Positions 10,686 through 18,960 of a stretch of 64,000 nt of DNA are shown piece after piece; within the stretch, counting starts at the first letter, position 1; each line of letters opens with the position of its first letter. A program made the translations under genes and the position numbers. A model generated the notes under the pieces. That model had not been told where the DNA came from and made no database searches. It saw only the letters and a list, made by a program, of their open reading frames with translations. Origin of the DNA: Planctomycetota bacterium (GTDB lineage Bacteria; Planctomycetota; Phycisphaerae; UBA1845; UTPLA1). The stretch spans positions 62,001 to 126,000 of the forward strand of contig JADJRI010000009.1 in NCBI GenBank assembly GCA_016712275.1, read 5' to 3'.

Positions 10686-11597
10686 ATGGAAACGCGGTCC
10701 TATCCGAGGCGTTTGGAACCTGCATTTACGCTCATTGAGCTGCTTGTGGTGATCTCGATCATCGCGCTGCTCATTTCGATACTTCTGCCGGCGCTGACCC
10801 GGGGTCGCGAGCGGGCGCGCATCGCCTATTGCCTCAGCAACCTCCGGCAGATCACATCCGCCACCATGATGTATCTGGCCGACCAGGAGGGAACGAAAAC
10901 CAACATCATTCCGTGGTATGTATATCCGGCCTATCAGGGTTTTTCGGTCAATCTGTTTACGCCCTGGGTGTTCGGCGGGGTGAAGGCGCCGAACCCCGAT
11001 CCGGCGCGGGAGGCGGCGTACGATCCGGATTCGTCGATCTACCCGGCCGAAATACGGCCCTTGAACAGGTATATCATTCCGGGCGTGGTCGGGTCGTTCG
11101 ATCGCAATCTGCCATTCAAATGCCCGAGCGATCGGACCTTTACGACATCGATCATCGGTGGTCCCGCGGTATTCACGCAGGAAGAAGCTCGAAGCAGCTT
11201 CGATGTGAACGGCAACAGCTATACGCTCAACGCGCGGTGGCTTCAGGGCTACAACTGGCAAAGCGGCGGCAATTATTCAATTCTCAATATTTTTGATGCC
11301 GACGATTCCAATTGCCCGACCCGGCGGATCAATCGGTATTTGATCGGCGGCGGCGCTTCCCGGTTTGTGCTGTGGCCGGAGCACGGGTTTTATGCGTCGA
11401 CCTATCGCGCCGGTCCGACCGTGCAGACATCACTTGCGTTGCCGCAGCGTTACGGGTGGCACCGGGATTTTTCCAAGTGGTCGCTCGGTTTCGCCGACGG
11501 ACATGCGGAATACACATATTACGACACACGCGTTTCAATCACGCCGACGGCCACGATCTGGCAGCCGGGGTGGAGGCCGGCCGACGGCATGCCGTAG
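10686..11597 (+). CDS. Prepilin-type N-terminal cleavage/methylation protein, copy 2
   Basis: 303 residues and clearly a tandem duplicate of the preceding gene. Shared blocks include FTLIELLVVI, ARIAYCLSNLRQ, TPWVFGGVKAPNPDP, NGNSYTLN, YRAGPT and FADGHAEY. The start is taken at 10686, one base after the upstream stop, placing the leader METRSYPRRLEPA directly before the prepilin motif; an upstream ATG at 10647 would overlap the first gene. Like its partner it has one N-terminal hydrophobic helix and a globular domain and is likely processed by a prepilin peptidase that is not in this window. No terminator for this strand is obvious; the hairpin downstream faces the other way. Confidence 0.85.
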   Translation: METRSYPRRLEPAFTLIELLVVISIIALLISILLPALTRGRERARIAYCLSNLRQITSATMMYLADQEGTKTNIIPWYVYPAYQGFSVNLFTPWVFGGVKAPNPDPAREAAYDPDSSIYPAEIRPLNRYIIPGVVGSFDRNLPFKCPSDRTFTTSIIGGPAVFTQEEARSSFDVNGNSYTLNARWLQGYNWQSGGNYSILNIFDADDSNCPTRRINRYLIGGGASRFVLWPEHGFYASTYRAGPTVQTSLALPQRYGWHRDFSKWSLGFADGHAEYTYYDTRVSITPTATIWQPGWRPADGMP

Positions 11598-11639
11598 TCA
11601 CGGCACATACATGCGAATGAGAATCGGGCGTATCAATTG

Positions 11640-11675
11640 AAAAAAAACATGGACAAGCTGCGGGGCCTGTCCATG
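11640..11675 (-). terminator. Rho-independent terminator of the small lipoprotein gene
   Basis: Inverted repeat CATGGACA (11648-11655) and TGTCCATG (11668-11675), followed on the minus strand by eight T (A run 11640-11647). It lies ~65 bases beyond the stop at 11740. Confidence 0.8.
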
Positions 11676-11739
11676 CTTTGAGTTCCCAATTCTATGCGAG
11701 TTATGAGCGCGATGCATCGAGAGAATCGCGACCCTATCC

Positions 11740-11991
11740 TCAGTTCATGTCACTTGCCTTGACTTCGCCTTCGGAATCTGCGGCCGGCGTCGAGAACGGC
11801 TTTGCGTTCGAGATGTCCAGCTTGCGTACGTCGCCGGTTCGTGTGTCGACGATGTAGACCTCATTTCCGATGGCCACAACTTCCCGTGTGGACTTCACGC
11901 CGCGACTGTTGTCGGTGGCCGATACGGCCATGCAGCCGGTTGCGGCGGTGAGCGCCGCCAATCCAACGATTGAAAAAACCATCTTTTTCAT
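11740..11991 (-). CDS. Small lipoprotein of unknown function
   Basis: 83 residues. The N-terminus MKKMVFSIVGLAALTAATGC is a lipoprotein signal with the modified Cys at position 20. The mature part is about 63 residues with a possible beta-hairpin (VVAIGNEVYIVDTRTGDVRKL) and an acidic tail. GGAGA lies eight bases before the ATG. It has its own terminator downstream and is divergent from the amidohydrolase gene. No family was recognised. Confidence 0.7.
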   Translation of the reverse strand: MKKMVFSIVGLAALTAATGCMAVSATDNSRGVKSTREVVAIGNEVYIVDTRTGDVRKLDISNAKPFSTPAADSEGEVKASDMN

Positions 11992-12203
11992 CTTAGATTT
12001 CTCCCGCGAATAGTTGACTCGCCGCGCCGGTTTGTTTTTGCCGCCCGTGCGATGACGCGTTTTCGCACGAGAACAATTTTTTGCCCGAATTCCGGGTCAT
12101 TGGGTCAAAAGTGACGTTGCGTACATTGTTTCCACCGAACAAGATAGAAGACAGACAGAGGCGCTGATTGGTTAGGGGCGATGTCGGATCGGAGTTTGCG
12201 GGC

Positions 12204-13568
12204 ATGGTGGACATCACACGGCGGAAATGGACGGGTCTTATGGTTTCCATGGGGATATCAACGCTTGCGGCTTCCGGTGCTTTCGGAGGTGTTACCCTTT
12301 CGAGTGAGATGATCGCCCGTTTGGACAGCGGGATCGAAGAATCGCTGCCGGATTGGTACGAGTTTTACAAAGTTTGCCATGCCAACCCGGAATTGTCGCG
12401 ATTCGAAAAAGAGAGTTCGGCGCGGGTGGCCAAGCGATTTGAAGAAGCGGGACTAAAGGTCACATCCAACGTCGGAGGCTATGGCGTCGTGGGCCTGCTC
12501 GTGAACGGCGCCGGGCCCGTTGTGCTGGTTCGCGGCGACATGGATGCACTGCCGGTCATCGAGGAGACGGGGCTGCCGTTTGCCAGCAAAGTGATTCATA
12601 CGCAGGAAGACGGCAGCAAGGTGGGCGTGATGCACGCCTGCGGCCATGACATACACATGACCGTGCTGACGGCCACGGCGCAGACGATGTAGTCGATGAA
12701 GGACCAATGGTCAGGCACGATGATGTTCGTCGGGCAGCCGGCCGAGGAGATCGGCACGGGCTCGCGTTTGATGCTGGAGGATGGACTCTACAAGAAATTT
12801 CCAACGCCGAATTATGCACTTGCCATGCATGTGTCGCATGAAATGAAAGTCGGCACCGTGGGATATACATCGGGGTGGGCGCTGGCGAATGTCGACTCGG
12901 TGGATATCACGGTTCATGGCAAGGGCGGCCACGGGGCTTATCCGCATCAGACGGTCGATCCGATCGTGACGGCCTCGCAGATTGTGCTCGCGCCGCAGAC
13001 GATCGTCAGCCGGCGGCTCGATCCGCGCGATACGGCAGTCGTGACGGTCGGCTCGATCCATGGCGGCACGAAGCACAATGTCATTCCCGATTCGGTGACA
13101 CTGCAACTCACGGTGCGGTCCTACACGGATGAGGTTCGTAAATCGTTGCTCGATTCGATCCGGCAAATCGCGACGGATATTTGCAAGGCCGCGAATTGTC
13201 CGAAGCCGCCGGATGTGCGGGTGATCGAAAATGAGTTTACGCCGGCGACTTATAATGAACCTCAATTGGTGTCGCAGTGTGTGGATTTGTTCGGGGAATT
13301 GCTCGGCGCGGAGAATGTCATTGCTCGAAAGCCCTCGATGGGCGGCGAAGATTTTTCGAGATATTCGCGCGATGCCAAAGGCGTGAAGGGCTTTATTTAC
13401 TGGATCGGCGTTGTTGATGAAGCCAGGTTCGCGGCCGCACAAGAGCCGGGTGCCGAGCCGCTGCCATCGATTCATTCGGCGAAGTTCCGGCCCGATCCGG
13501 AGCCGACGATTCGCACCGGCGTTCGGACAATGTGTTCGGCAGCATTGTCGCTGTTGCAGAAGAACTGA
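12204..13568 (+). CDS. M20-family amidohydrolase (N-acyl amino acid amidohydrolase type), interrupted by an in-frame amber codon
   Basis: About 454 residues in one frame, broken only by TAG at 12690-12692. The ATG at 12204 has GGAG nine bases upstream and gives a basic N-terminus with a hydrophobic export-type helix (WTGLMVSMGISTLAASGA). Family motifs include VLVRGDMDALP, the metal ligands in HACGHDIH, GQPAEE with the catalytic Glu pair, HGKGGHGAYPH from the dimerisation domain, and MGGEDFSRY near the C-terminus. M20D enzymes hydrolyse amide bonds of acylated amino acids using two metal ions. The amber lies between TAQTM and SMKDQW, where relatives have a sense codon, so it is a point mutation, a sequencing error or a readthrough site; everything after it is intact. 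A transmembrane or periplasmic location is inferred. Confidence 0.8.
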
Positions 13569-13594
13569 GATTTGATTCGGATCTAGTGATGGGC

Positions 13595-13673
13595 GGCCTC
13601 ATTTTGAGGCGGTCGTCGATTGGGGAGCATAGGCCTCCGGCCTGTGCGCACGGGCCGGAGGCCCATGCTCCCC
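13595..13673. repeat. Large GC-rich palindrome before purE
   Basis: A small hairpin (GCCTC/GAGGC, ~13597-13609) is followed by a long inverted repeat at 13622-13673: GGGGAGCAT and GGCCTCCGGCC pair with GGCCGGAGGCC and ATGCTCCCC. There is no T run, so it is better read as a REP-like palindrome or mRNA structure than a standard terminator. It sits just upstream of the purE ribosome binding site. Confidence 0.6.
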
Positions 13674-13698
13674 GACAGTGAATTCGAGGGCACATACC

Positions 13699-14199
13699 TT
13701 GGTGGCATCGATTGACGTGGGCGTGGTCATGGGGAGCGCAAGCGACTGGGAGACGATGCGCCATGCGGCGGATGTTCTCACCGATTTCGGCGTGGCGCAT
13801 GAGGTGCAGGTGGTATCGGCCCATCGCACACCCGATTTGCTGTTTGCCTATGCTTCCACGGCTGTTTCGCGCGGGCTCAAGGTGTTGATTGCCGGCGCGG
13901 GCGGGGCGGCACATTTGCCCGGCATGCTGGCCGCAAAGACCACGCTTCCTGTTCTTGGCGTGCCGGTTCAGTCCGGTGCGCTATCCGGGCTTGATTCACT
14001 ATTGTCGATCGTGCAAATGCCCAAGGGTATTCCGGTCGCAACTTTGGCGATCGGACCGGCGGGCGCGGCCAATGCAGCGCTTCTCGCCATTGAGATTCTT
14101 GCCACATCTTCGCCCGAGCTTCGCCAGAAACTTGAAGTGTTCCGTGAGAAGCAGTCGCAGGCGGTTCTCGATCATCCCGATCCGCGAGGCGGGGCATGA
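13699..14199 (+). CDS. purE: N5-carboxyaminoimidazole ribonucleotide mutase PurE
   Basis: About 166 residues. PurE converts N5-CAIR to CAIR in purine synthesis in the cytoplasm. Diagnostic motifs are the N-terminal GVVMGSASDWETM substrate loop, VVSAHRTP, and IAGAGGAAHLPGM(L)AAKT; the usual C-terminal VQMPKGIPVATLAIG block is present and the length is normal. No ATG precedes the domain. The start is taken at TTG 13699, eight bases after GAGGG; GTG at 13702 or 13678 are alternatives. Its stop overlaps the purK start by four bases (ATGA), so the two are translationally coupled, as is usual for purEK. Confidence 0.93.
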   Translation: MVASIDVGVVMGSASDWETMRHAADVLTDFGVAHEVQVVSAHRTPDLLFAYASTAVSRGLKVLIAGAGGAAHLPGMLAAKTTLPVLGVPVQSGALSGLDSLLSIVQMPKGIPVATLAIGPAGAANAALLAIEILATSSPELRQKLEVFREKQSQAVLDHPDPRGGA

Positions 14200-15311
14200 A
14201 CGTCGGCATTCTCGGTGGCGGGCAACTCGGGCGCATGCTCGCGCTTGCGGGACACGCCCTCGGCATTCGCACGCTTGTGCTGGAAAACTCGGCGGAATGT
14301 CCGGCGGTCAACGTGACGGACGTTTTGGTCGGCGCGTTTGAGAATCGGGGGGATTTGGAGCGAATCGCGGCGGCGTCGACTGTCGTCACCTATGAATTTG
14401 AGAATGTGCCGATCGAGGCGGCGCGCTACCTCGCGCAGCGCGTGTCCGTGTGTCCGCCGCCACAGGCGCTGGAGTGCGCGCAGGACCGGCTCATTGAAAA
14501 GACGACGTTTCAATCGCTTGGAATTCCGACGCCGCAATTCGCAGACGTCGATTCGATTGACGGCCTTCGCGAGGCGGTCGCCAGAATCGGGCTGCCGGCC
14601 GTCTTGAAGACGCGACGACTGGGTTATGACGGCAAAGGCCAGCGCGTCTTGCGAGCGCCGGGCGACGTTGATGTCGCATGGGCGGCACTTCGGCGTGCCC
14701 ATGATCTTGGAAGAGTTTGTGCCTTTGACCGCGAGGTGGCGATTATCGCCGTCCGGTCGCGCGACGGCTCCCACGCGTTTTACCCGCTTGTCGAAACGCG
14801 GCAGGAGGGCGGCATTTTACACACCGCGATTGCGCCTGAGCCGCGATGGTCGCAGGCGCTGCAAACGAACGCGGAGACTTATGCCATGCGATTGCTCGAT
14901 CATCTCGATTATGTCGGCGTGCTGGCATTGGAATTGTTCGAACACAATGGCGGCCTGCTCGGCAATGAATTCGCGCCGCGGGTTCACAATTCCGGACATT
15001 GGACCATCGAGGGCGCGGAGACGAGCCAGTTCGAAAACCACCTGCGTGCGATTCTGGGGTTGCCGCTGGGATCGACCGCGGCCATCGGGCATGTGGGCAT
15101 GGTGAACCTTATCGGCACGCTGCCGCCGATTTCGGCGATCCTGGCGATTCCGCATGCGCGCGTGCATCTTTATGGCAAGCGCGAGCGGTCGGGTCGAAAG
15201 TTGGGACACGTTACGGTGCGGGCGGAAAATGGGGCGGAATTGATCGTGAGATTGGATCGAGTGATTGCGGTGGTGAAGGAAGCGGAGCGGGCTGCTGAAA
15301 TTGCTGACTGA
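14196..15311 (+). CDS. purK: N5-carboxyaminoimidazole ribonucleotide synthase PurK (contains a locally shifted segment)
   Basis: 371 residues. PurK is an ATP-grasp enzyme that makes N5-CAIR from AIR, bicarbonate and ATP, feeding PurE encoded just before it. It starts with GILGGGQLGRMLALAG and has TYEFENVP, LGYDGKGQ and EFAPRVHNSGHWT, all PurK signatures. Between about 14690 and 14735 the apparent protein reads RRAHDLGRVCAFDREV, whereas the +1 frame encodes GVPMILEEFVPL, the conserved ATP-grasp strand. Deleting one base near 14690 and adding one T near 14733 restores LGVPMILEEFVPFDREV. The frame is open either way, so ordinary gene calling would hide this error. Overlap with purE indicates an operon. 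Confidence 0.9.
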   Translation: MNVGILGGGQLGRMLALAGHALGIRTLVLENSAECPAVNVTDVLVGAFENRGDLERIAAASTVVTYEFENVPIEAARYLAQRVSVCPPPQALECAQDRLIEKTTFQSLGIPTPQFADVDSIDGLREAVARIGLPAVLKTRRLGYDGKGQRVLRAPGDVDVAWAALRRAHDLGRVCAFDREVAIIAVRSRDGSHAFYPLVETRQEGGILHTAIAPEPRWSQALQTNAETYAMRLLDHLDYVGVLALELFEHNGGLLGNEFAPRVHNSGHWTIEGAETSQFENHLRAILGLPLGSTAAIGHVGMVNLIGTLPPISAILAIPHARVHLYGKRERSGRKLGHVTVRAENGAELIVRLDRVIAVVKEAERAAEIAD

Positions 15312-15373
15312 GGAATAGAGCCGCATTGTGCCGCGTTTTTGGTATTGGCCAAGTTTGATCGGGAAAAGCAGCA

Positions 15374-15394
15374 GGGGGCGGCTGTACCACATCA
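15374..15394 (+). repeat. Short intergenic repeat, copy 2
   Basis: Second copy of the GGGGGCGGCTGT...CCACATCA element (copy 1 at 3091-3111), one mismatch, in the gap between purK and the UPF0173 gene. Confidence 0.5.
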
Positions 15395-15478
15395 GGTCGT
15401 AGAAGCACCGCTTGTTCCCCGTGTCTGGCGCATCCTGCTCTATTCTTGTATGATCTTCATTTCAAGAAAGGAGAAGCC

Positions 15479-16168
15479 ATGTCCACCAAAGTCACCTTTA
15501 TCGGCCACTCGGCGGTTTACATCGAAAGCGGCGATCACCGGATAGCCATTGATCCTTTCATCTCGGGCAATCCTGTCGCGACGATTAAGCACAACGAAAT
15601 TCACCCCAATCACATCGTCGTTACGCACGGGCACGAAGACCATGTCGGCGATACACTCGAATTGGCCAGCGCCAACCGTTCGGTTGTCTACGCGTCGTGG
15701 GAGATTTGCGGCTATCTCGGCGAACAACGTCTCGCGGAGAATCAGCGTCAACCCGGCAATGCAGGTGGAAAGATCAAAGCGCCCTTTGGGTGGGTTGCGT
15801 TTGTTCAGGCGTTTCATTCCTCGTCGCATGGCGGGCGTTACATGGGCCAGCCGATGGGCGCCATTGTTCATGTCGGCGGCATCACCTTTTATCACTGCGG
15901 CGATACGGGGCTGTTCGGCGACATGAAGCTGATCGGAGAAATCTACAAGCCCGATGTCGCGTTTATCCCGGTTGGCGATCGGTTTACGATGGGGCCGGAA
16001 TTGGGGGCGATGGCCGCCGAACTGATCAAGCCGAAAGTGGCGATTCCCATTCATTACGGCACATTTTCAGGGTTCCTGGTTGATGACATTTCCGCGTTCC
16101 GGCCCAAGGGTGTGGAGGTCAGGGTGATGCGCCCCGGCGAATCATGGGAAGTCGGCGGGGCCTCGTGA
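15479..16168 (+). CDS. UPF0173 metal-dependent hydrolase (metallo-beta-lactamase fold)
   Basis: 229 residues, intact. The ATG at 15479 follows GAAAGGAGAAGCC with ideal ribosome-binding-site spacing; the longer frame from 15446 is not needed. The metallo-beta-lactamase core is visible: FIGHSAV, IDPFISGNP, the zinc motif THGHEDHVGD, FHSSSHGG, YHCGDTGLFGDM and the C-terminal IPIHYGTF. Length and motif order match the UPF0173/YtkL-type group. Substrate is unknown; cytoplasmic. It stands alone, downstream of purK after a 167-base gap. Confidence 0.9.
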   Translation: MSTKVTFIGHSAVYIESGDHRIAIDPFISGNPVATIKHNEIHPNHIVVTHGHEDHVGDTLELASANRSVVYASWEICGYLGEQRLAENQRQPGNAGGKIKAPFGWVAFVQAFHSSSHGGRYMGQPMGAIVHVGGITFYHCGDTGLFGDMKLIGEIYKPDVAFIPVGDRFTMGPELGAMAAELIKPKVAIPIHYGTFSGFLVDDISAFRPKGVEVRVMRPGESWEVGGAS

Positions 16169-16291
16169 GTTTGTTCGCAGACCGCCGTTTAGCTAAGATA
16201 TTTGCATCGGCCCGCTTCCGCCCGGGTCCGGTTTTACTGAGCTTTCATACAACTAATGATCGTGCATTTCGATCGAACCACGGGGTATCAC

Positions 16292-18917
16292 ATGATTGCA
16301 TGCCTTCGCCGAACCCGGCTGAATTCCTCGGTTGCGTTGCTGTCCGCTGTATGGGCGTTTATCCCCTTGACGGCTGTCGCGGGCGAACGCCATTCGCACG
16401 ACAGTTCGCTCTTTTCGCTCGATCAATATCGGGAACACATAACTTATCTCGCCAGTGACGAGCTGGAAGGCCGCGGCACAGGTCAGGAGGGTATCGATCG
16501 CGCGGCCGAGTACATCGCCGCGGAATTCGAGCGGCTGGGGGTCGAGCCGGCCGGCGACGATGACACATATTTTCAGAACTTCAAGCTGACGCTTCAACGG
16601 CGCATCGGAGATGCCACGCGTTTGGCAGTTGGAACCGACGGACGTCGCATGCGCAAGCCGCTGACGGTCGACGAGGACTTTCGACCATTTCCGTTTTCGT
16701 CGTCGGGTGCGTTCAAAGGCGATGTTGTTTTCGTCGGTTACGGCATTGTCGATGACGACATGGATTACAACGACTACGAAGGGCTGGATGTGACGGACAA
16801 AGTCGTGCTGATGATCCGCCGCGCGCCTGAATTTGACGATTTCGACGCCAACGCCCATCAGAGCTTTCGCGCCAAGGCATCGCGGGCGAATGCGCGGGGC
16901 GCCGCGGCGGTCTTGATCGTCAACAAGAACGGCGATGCGGATAGCGGGCTTTACCCCTTTGGGCAGTTTTCGGGGGATTCGGCGCGTCGTATGGCGTACC
17001 GATGATGCACATTACTGAATCGGCCGCAGACGACATGTTGAAAGCGGGCGGACTGGACTCGCTGCGCAAAATGCAGGAAAAAATCGAGCGGACGAAGAAG
17101 CCCGCGTCGGCCGTATTGAAGGGCGTCAACGTTCGGGGCGAGGTTGAGATCGAGCCGATCGAATCGCCGGTGCGCAATGTGATCGGCATGATTCCAGGCA
17201 AGGGACCGCAGGCCGATGAGATCATCGTGCTCGGCGCCCACTACGACCATCTCGGCATTCGCAACAAGGGCGAGCCGGGCTTCGATCCGACCAAAGACAT
17301 CAGCAACGGCGCGGATGACAATGCCAGCGGCACGTCACTGGTGATGATGATGGCCCGTGTTTATACGCAGGGCGAGGCGCCGAACCGCTCGATTCTGCTG
17401 ATGCTGTACACCGGCGAGGAACTGGGGCTGCTGGGCTCGGCGCATTTTGCGAAAAACCCCACGGTCGATCTCAAGAAATGCGTCGCCATGTTCAACTTCG
17501 ACATGGTCGGCCGGCTGAAGGATGACCGGCTGGAGGTCGGGGGCATGCGCACCGGCAGTGGATTCGAGGACACCGTCAAGAAACATGCGGGCAATTACGA
17601 ACTCAATATTCGCGACGGAGGCGGCGGTCGAGGGCCCTCGGATCACACAAATTTCTACAACAAGAAGATACCCGTGCTCTTTTTCTTTACCGGCATTCAC
17701 CGCCAATATCACAAGCCCGACGACGACACGCCGCTTATCAATTTTGACGGCGCGATACGCATTGCCCGCTTTGCCGCTGACGTGATTGACGACATAGACG
17801 CGCGTTCAGATCGTCCGGCTTTCGAAGACGACACCCGGCGAGCGACGATTTTGCGGCAGGGCGAAGATGACGATGCGCCCCGTCGCGAGGGTCGCGGCCC
17901 GCGCGCTCCGCGCGATCCCCAAGCCCGCACGGACGGCGAATCGCCGGAGCGACCGGGCGGGCGTGGTGGCGTGCGGCTTGGCATTGTGCCGGAGGAGGAC
18001 GGTGAGGGCGACGGCATTCTTATCGCGGAGGTGTCGGATGACTCGGCGGCTGAGAAGGCCGGCGTGAAGTCGGGCGATCGGCTGGTGCGCATAGGCAAGA
18101 TTGACATTGAAGGCATCGACGATGCGATCGAAGCGGTTTCGAAATTGCAGATGGGCGATGATACGACGCTGGGTGTTGTGCGCGATGGGAAGAAGCTGGA
18201 TCTGAAAGTCAGCTTTGCTGCCCGTGGCGCCCCAAGAAGTGAGGCTAGAAATGCCGACCCCATTGCGGCCGGTGTCGAAATGGCCATCAAGCGATTGAAA
18301 GATGAAAAGAAGGTGCTGTCGTCCAAGGTAACGTCGCGCGCGGGCGCGTTGTCGGTGGAAGTGGAGACATCGGACTTTGCCAGCACATTGAAAATCTCGG
18401 AAGCCATCATTTCGGCATCGACCGACATCCTGCAAAGCAAGGCCGCGGGCGAAGATGGATTCATGCTTGAAATCAAACTCAAATGGCCCAATGGCTCATT
18501 CGATACTTCGCTGAAGATTACATCAAAGGACAAGAAGAAGGCTGCGGGTGGCAGCGACGGGCATGGGCACGGAGAACAAGCAGCTTCCGATGACGCCCGC
18601 GAATCCATGCCGGCTGTTCGTCTCGGCATTATGCCGACCTATGGTGAGTCTGAGGGCGAGGGTTACGAGATCGACGGCGTGATTGAAGGCGGACCGGCCG
18701 CGACCGCGGGGATGAAGGACAAGGACCGAATCTACAAGATCGGCGACAAGAAAATCACCAGTGTTTACGAATACATGGACGCCTTGCGGGCCTACAAGCC
18801 GGGCGATGAAGTGCCCGTGACGGTAATTCGCGACGGCAAAAAATTGAACTGAAGGTGAAGGCGTCCGGCGGCAAAGAGCGAGGCGAAGTAACGCGCGAAT
18901 CGCCCGGCATCGGTTGA
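16292..18917 (+). CDS. M28-family metallopeptidase with two PDZ domains (two frameshifts)
   Basis: Two apparent frames (to 17005 and from 17002) join if one T is restored at about 17000, reading RRYGVPMMHITES. Restoring one A in the A-run at ~18843 continues the second PDZ domain as DGKKIELKVKASGG to a stop at 18915-18917. The repaired gene is a whole number of codons, ~875 residues. The start at 16292 gives a signal peptide (LLSAVWAFIPLTAVAG); 16256 is an alternative. A PA-like domain (residues ~70-230) precedes the M28 core with zinc-ligand motifs GAHYDHLG, NGADDNASG, YTGEELGLLGS, FDMVGR and SDHTNFY. A linker rich in Arg, Asp and Pro leads to two PDZ domains beginning VRLGIVPEEDG and VRLGIMPTYGE. 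Inferred to be an exported zinc aminopeptidase. Confidence 0.85.
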
Positions 18918-18960
18918 GAAGGTTCGATTCCATGAAAGTGTTGTGCCCGGTTCGATCGGC

